Positions 58,926 through 64,000 of a stretch of DNA of 64,000 bases are shown piece after piece. Numbering within the stretch: the stretch's first letter is position 1; each line of letters starts with the position of its first letter. The position numbers and the translations under genes were made by a program. Source of the stretch: Nageia nagi (lineage: Eukaryota; Pinophyta); the NCBI GenBank assembly GCA_050084985.1, contig JBITNC010000001.1, positions 209,808,001-209,872,000 of the forward strand. Direction: 5' to 3'. The notes below the pieces were generated by a model. The model was not told the origin of the DNA, made no database searches, and was given only the letters and a program-made list of their open reading frames with translations.

Positions 58926-59816
58926 ATGCCACCGAAAAAAATTGCTACAGCAAAAAGTGAAGACATATTATTTCAAATATCCCAAGTGGAAGAATTGGTT
59001 AAAGAGTGTGTAAAAAAGGGTGATATGGAGGAATTAAAAAGGGATTTGACAAAAGAGTTGGCAACTAAAATGGATCAATATATGGAAAAGATTTTTCAAC
59101 TCATACAAAACCCAGAGGTAAAGATTCCTAAAGATGTTGATATGGCCCAGGGTTATCAGGTAAATAATGATATTATTCAAGGAGATAAACCCTTCATTAA
59201 TAAGCCTAATTCAGGAGGATATGCTTCTACTGATGGAAGTAATCAAGCATGGTTCTCAAGGGGAATCCAAATCCCCAAGATCGACATGAGGAAGTTTGAT
59301 GGAAGGGACCCCATCACTTGGATATTTCAAATGGAGCACTTTTTTGATCTACACCAAGTACCAACATCACAAAAAGTAACTATTGCATCCTTGTATCTAG
59401 AGCCTGAGCAGGTTGTATGGTACCAATGGCTTTGTGAACGTAAAAAGGGTTCTATTATATCTTGGTCCATTTTTACAGAGGAACTGATAGCCTACCATGA
59501 GGATGTTAAGAATAATTCCTTCTTTACTCAATTGATAAATCTAAGGCAAGAAGGTTCAGTGATGGAGCACATTCAACAATTTCAAAAGTTGAGTCTTAGA
59601 GTGAAGGATATACCAGATGATAGATTGTTGGATCTCTTTATGGGAATCTTAAAGGATAAAATTCAACATGAGGTGCATCTATTTGAACCAACATCCTTAG
59701 AGATGGCTTTTAGGATGGCAAGGAAGGTTGAAAGTAAAAATATGGCAATGGCTGAATATTCCACATGGAAAGATGAGAAATTTCTACAGAAGCATCCAGA
59801 ACTACTAAAATGTTGA
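58926..59816 (+). CDS. RE-D gag protein
   Basis: An intact 296-codon ORF that starts MPPKKIATAKSEDI and ends 16 nt before the polypurine tract. N-terminal part (to about residue 60) is charged and helix-like. Residues about 115-270 form a Retrotrans_gag domain: IPKIDMRKFDGRDPITWIFQ, MEHFFDLHQVP, QVVWYQWL, FFTQLINLRQEGSVMEHIQQ, FQKLSLRVKDIPDD and LFMGILKDKI. There is no CCHC zinc knuckle and no protease. It should form particles that package the element RNA, while enzymes must come from an autonomous partner. An undamaged frame suits a recent insertion. Confidence 0.92.
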   Translation: MPPKKIATAKSEDILFQISQVEELVKECVKKGDMEELKRDLTKELATKMDQYMEKIFQLIQNPEVKIPKDVDMAQGYQVNNDIIQGDKPFINKPNSGGYASTDGSNQAWFSRGIQIPKIDMRKFDGRDPITWIFQMEHFFDLHQVPTSQKVTIASLYLEPEQVVWYQWLCERKKGSIISWSIFTEELIAYHEDVKNNSFFTQLINLRQEGSVMEHIQQFQKLSLRVKDIPDDRLLDLFMGILKDKIQHEVHLFEPTSLEMAFRMARKVESKNMAMAEYSTWKDEKFLQKHPELLKC

Positions 59817-59831
59817 GGACAACATTTTTTT

Positions 59832-59845
59832 GAAGGAGAGGGGCA
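59832..59845 (+). other. RE-D polypurine tract
   Basis: GAAGGAGAGGGGCA ends at the 3' LTR. Confidence 0.88.
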
Positions 59846-60163
59846 TGTTAGGTCCCTATACATTATTATTGTTAGGTCGGCTATGGTTATTATTATTTCC
59901 TTACATTATTATTGTTATGTCGGCTAGTGTCCTTTCATTGTAGCGGCACCCTTGGACTCCTATATATACTAAGGAGGTATTATCATTTGAAGATGTCTAT
60001 TGTTGTGTAATTGATGTGATGTAAAGGAGGTTGCCCCTCGAAGTGGCTTATTACAAAGGAGGTTGCCCCTCGAAGTGGCTTATTACAGATTTTATCTCTT
60101 ATTCAATGCGTTGAGCTCTCTCTTTGGTGATTTTATGCTATTTTGGGAACTTTGTTCATAACA
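59846..60163 (+). repeat. RE-D 3' LTR (318 bp)
   Basis: About 99% identical to 57566-57885; followed by GTCAT. Confidence 0.95.
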
Positions 60164-60168
60164 GTCAT

Positions 60169-63100
60169 GACTAATATAATTAAGACAAACATGGGAGATA
60201 TTTGAATCACAAGTGTAGTTGAATCAAGTACATAGTAGATGAATTGATGAAAACTAGCTATCACATGAATTGGATGAAAATTAAACTAATCATTTACATC
60301 CACTTTAGGGTATTCTATAGTGACTACATTAAACTCAAACATGGAATACCAAAACCTATTTATGCATATGTAATGGTGTTAACTTATAAAAAAAAATTAT
60401 GTCTAGTTTTGAGGTAAAATTTATATTGATATTTCAACTATCATTGAGGCCCTATAATGAATGTTATTTCTAACACAAACAATATTTTTTGCAAGCATTA
60501 TCCTTGGCATAAACACTTGGCTCTAATATTGATCTTATCTCCAAGTTGTATCCAAAGTTCCCTACATATTTAATAAGTTATCATCTAAATATACTATTAA
60601 TCATTTAAGTAAGGTGATAGGTATTTATCTCTCTTGATCCCTTTCTCAATAGTGTATAGAAATTATCTTAATCCAATAGTATTGATATAATTATTTCATT
60701 ATTGAACTTTTGTAATGATCCATTCAAGTTTTTTACTTTCAAAATTTGAACATGAATGGGAATATGAGTTGACTAATAAAATATGATTGTATGTAATATC
60801 TATGACAAATTTATGCTAGATTAGAATATTTGTGTGACATAGGATACAAGTTGAATTAATAAAATAATCAAGACAAATATCATATGGAACTAAGATGAGT
60901 GGTTATGAGAATGGATGGGTAAGAGCAAGGAAATGATTAGCATTGAATTATTGATAGACTCATAAGGACCTTCATAGATCATATAGGTGCACATCATAAT
61001 TTTGTGTTTCAATCCTTGTGATATGTGTGATGCTTGAATATGTGTGAATTCACTCTAACAAAGCTTACCTTGCAAGATGAAGATACCTTCATATGTAAAT
61101 ATTATGCTAAGAATGTGGTGTGTTTTCTTGAATTGGATTGAAAAATTTTAAATTAACACTTTTTTAAACAAAGAATATTCCACCCATTTGAATTTTAAAT
61201 TTTTAATAAATAACCTTGTTTTACAATAATAAAAATTTAGGAGAAAGATAAATTTCAAAGATAAATGATTTCTTATCTTTCATGGGGGTTACACAATTAT
61301 TTTGGTACCTTGCTAAATTAATTGAGACCCTACACAACTTGTTCCTTTTTGTTAGGTGCAACATGATTGAAAAAATATTTTGCTCCCTAATGTTAGGTAT
61401 AAAATTATTTTTGAGGGTATGAGAGCTTACAAATAATATTATCTCAAAACCCCTCACAAAAAAATAACCCTACATATAGAATTAATGAGATGGATAAATA
61501 GTAATTACTTTGGAGGGATTATACCACCTTTATATTATAAATACTTAAAGAACCTTAGGAAAGGGACACACACATTTATTCTCCATATTAGCTTTGGGTT
61601 ATATGAGATAAAGGATACCTCCCTCTCTAGATATCAAATTTGAATGTACAGGTGCTATCTCTTAATTCTAGCATAGAATTGCTAAAATCTTTTATGGAAC
61701 ATTTGATTTAAATATATTAGACAATATAATTTGAGTTAAGTATCATGAAATGTTATTGTTTATATTTAATATTATTATTTAAATATAAAAGGTTGCATGT
61801 GATTATGGGATACAAAATTATCTTATAATATTACATTGGGAGTATTCTAATATTCTTATTAGTTTTCATGCTAGCTTTTTATATTTGAAGATTATAGTAC
61901 TCTTCTTGGATATCTTAACATGTGCATTTATTTCATGAAATATTATTTTATAATGGAGATTATGTATTGTGTGTATTCATTTATCTCAAAAATAAGGAAA
62001 CTAATCTTGAAAGGGTGATTTTTTCTTCCTTTTAGAAAATGCCTTAATAGATCTATAAATTTAGACCATGTGATTTAGTACTTACTATAAAAGTACACTA
62101 CCTAAGGGAGTCACATAATTACTATAGCTTTATTCATTTTCTATGAATAGTCCCATAAATAGGAAGAACTTATCTCTTTAAAAATTAGATTATCAAGTTA
62201 TTAGAGTTGCTATTCCTTGGTAATCCCAATAGTGGAAAGGAGGAGTGATGCTTCTTGAACCTTGAAAGCTTTTCTTTTCTACAAAAATTGCTTTATAACA
62301 CTCTAGAAAAGAATACTCTATCTTCCATGGTAGTGTATGGTAGCTTTTGAGAATAAATCCAAAGGAATGGAGAGCTTGGTTATGTCCCAATTGACTCTCA
62401 AGTCTTTATATATTTTAACCTCATAATATTTCAAACTACATTTAGAATTCTATCAAAACACTTAAAAATAATCTTTTGAAGTATATCTCAATTTTTGGTA
62501 AATCCATTCATAGTTTCTCCTTAATGTATTCATGTCAAATACTTGTCACTTAGGAAGAAAGTGCCTAAGTGATATTTCTTGGTCCCTATAAAGAGAGTTT
62601 TATCTATACCCTTGTATATATGCAATCATGAAGCCATACAAACCACTTTCAAATGAAGCTTTCATAGATCTTACCCATGTACCCATTTTTGGTAGGTCTT
62701 ACAATCCTTATGACCCATGAAATGATCATATCCTATCAAGTGACTAACCTATTCTTTTGATGCCCTTTTATGTATATCTTATGTTCACTATAAATATATT
62801 ACTAGGTTACATAAGGGCATTTAATAATAAATTCATAGGCCTCTCTTAATGAAAAACCCTTCATAATAAACTTTGGGTAAAAATTTCCTAATATATTCTA
62901 TGTAATATTGCCCACAAGGTCACATTTAGGTAAGGGTCAATCTGATACATTTGATTATATTTTTTTATACTCATTGATCCATAAAACACATCTTTTTTAG
63001 CTACACATTAATAAGTCATTTAAACTAATTTTTTTTGATATCTCTATTGGTCACTTCATGTGATTATAGGAGGCCAAGAAGGTGAGACATTGAGTTTAAA

Positions 63101-64000
63101 CAAGTTGCAGGTACATCAACATAAAGAAGCCTATGGAAATCCCAACTAACAAACTTCCCCTTTAGGCCATTGTTTGATTAGGAGTTTAATGAATGATGAG
63201 CATTTTTTTATCCTCATGGAAAGGTATTTTATCAAATAAATCATTCATAACAATGAAGCTCTCTTTGATGAACACTTCATAAACCTTTTCATTTTTTCAA
63301 TTATCACCTATCTTAATAGAGATATTTGGATCAAATCTCACTTACAATAACTTCCAATGATAAATTAGTTAGGAATTATTATAATTTATGGTATAGAAGG
63401 GGTGAAATTCATTAAATAGGATTTGGTTCAATAATAATAATATAATATATGGAATATGGTATTAATAACAAAAAGGTTAATAAATTTATTTAAGTTTGCT
63501 TATGGAATTTAAAAAAGCCCTAAAATTGAATTTATTAATGAAAGTAAAGGATACATAGAGTATGATAATTTTTGGGAACATCTTTAATATAGAGTTAAGG
63601 GAAAATAGATATTCCTATTGAGTTAACTAGACTTAGATGTATAAGAATAGAGGATGTATGGAATATGGTAGATCTTTAAACTTATTTGTATTCAAACATG
63701 GTATTTATTGAAAAGGCCCATTGATGAATTTTTTTTTCTTATTTTTTTAGGATAAACCTTCTTTTTAATCTTGGGTGAATGTTATTAAGTCCCTTAATAA
63801 CATTATAATCTATGGAAAAGGAAGGGATGTGGTTTCAACAAGGCATAAAACCTCTTGAGATCATAAGTATAGAGTATAATGGTGTACAACAATTTATTGA
63901 ATGCAGTGATGCATGTTACATAGTGGTCATACAAAGAGATTTCCTAATCCTCACATTCTTATAAACCATTCTTAATACTTATGACCACTCACTCTTGAAA
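60169..64000. other. Anonymous AT-rich DNA to the window end
   Basis: Short open stretches on the minus strand (61221-61457, 62193-62390) show no domain and no neighbouring element structure. I see no LTR borders, tandem repeats or RNA genes. Confidence 0.5.

Larger units (their letters stand above)
57566..60163 (+). mobile_element. RE-D: gag-only LTR retrotransposon (TR-GAG type)
   Basis: 2.6-kb element with 320- and 318-bp LTRs, perfect GTCAT duplication, primer-binding site close to the initiator-Met tRNA type, a single gag ORF and a polypurine tract. No protease, RT, RNase H or integrase. It fits the published TR-GAG class of non-autonomous plant elements. LTRs differ by about two substitutions and two single-base indels, so insertion is recent. 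Confidence 0.95.

Noticed and set aside
58926-59816. Host gene with gag-like domain
   Set aside because: It is enclosed by near-identical LTRs, primer-binding site, polypurine tract and a perfect target duplication.
61221-62390. Minus-strand short ORFs as genes
   Set aside because: Under 80 codons, AT-biased composition, no domain, start context or neighbours in support.

Overview
This window looks like repeat-dominated nuclear DNA of a seed plant. It is AT-rich, has no recognisable host gene, rRNA, tRNA or CRISPR array, and is made almost entirely of retrotransposons. Gag proteins starting MVQTRSM, a pol with two RNase H domains, and a plant mobile domain (PMD) gene all point to plants and to the Tat-like branch of Ty3/gypsy. 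Old, decayed elements kept at full length suggest a large, slowly purged genome such as a conifer, but that is only an inference.

Layout. RE-A (1-11168, minus strand, left end outside the window) carries integrase, RT/RNase H/second RNase H, protease and gag, then a leader, primer-binding site and a 2.17-kb LTR containing a 122-bp tandem array. After about 2.6 kb of anonymous AT-rich DNA comes RE-C (13735-51440, plus strand, flanked by AAAGGG on both sides), an old and heavily decayed element with ~0.9-kb LTRs. RE-B (14991-31790, minus strand, 16,800 bp, two 845-bp LTRs, imperfect 5-bp duplication AAGAG/AAGAT) is nested inside the leader of RE-C. So the RE-C 5' LTR lies at 13735-14635 and its coding region resumes only after 31790. 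After RE-C there are an unidentified broken ORF (52689-53340), a LINE reverse-transcriptase tail (about 53700-54725, minus), anonymous DNA, and RE-D (57566-60163), a young gag-only LTR element with a perfect GTCAT duplication. The rest, to 64000, is featureless AT-rich DNA.

How it fits together. RE-A, RE-B and RE-C share gag-pol, leader and primer-binding region but have LTRs that differ in length and sequence. RE-B and RE-C both have a long 3' internal region with two accessory genes: an unidentified sense ORF after integrase, and a PMD gene on the opposite strand. The PMD gene has a 17-codon first exon, an intron with GT/AG borders, and a ~2-kb second exon. The exon 1 length and both splice sites are the same in the two diverged elements. 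This spliced, antisense, PMD-bearing retrotransposon is the most notable system here. All copies in the window are broken, mostly by C-to-T type stops (TAG from CAG, TAA from CAA, TGA from CGA or TGG) with few frameshifts.
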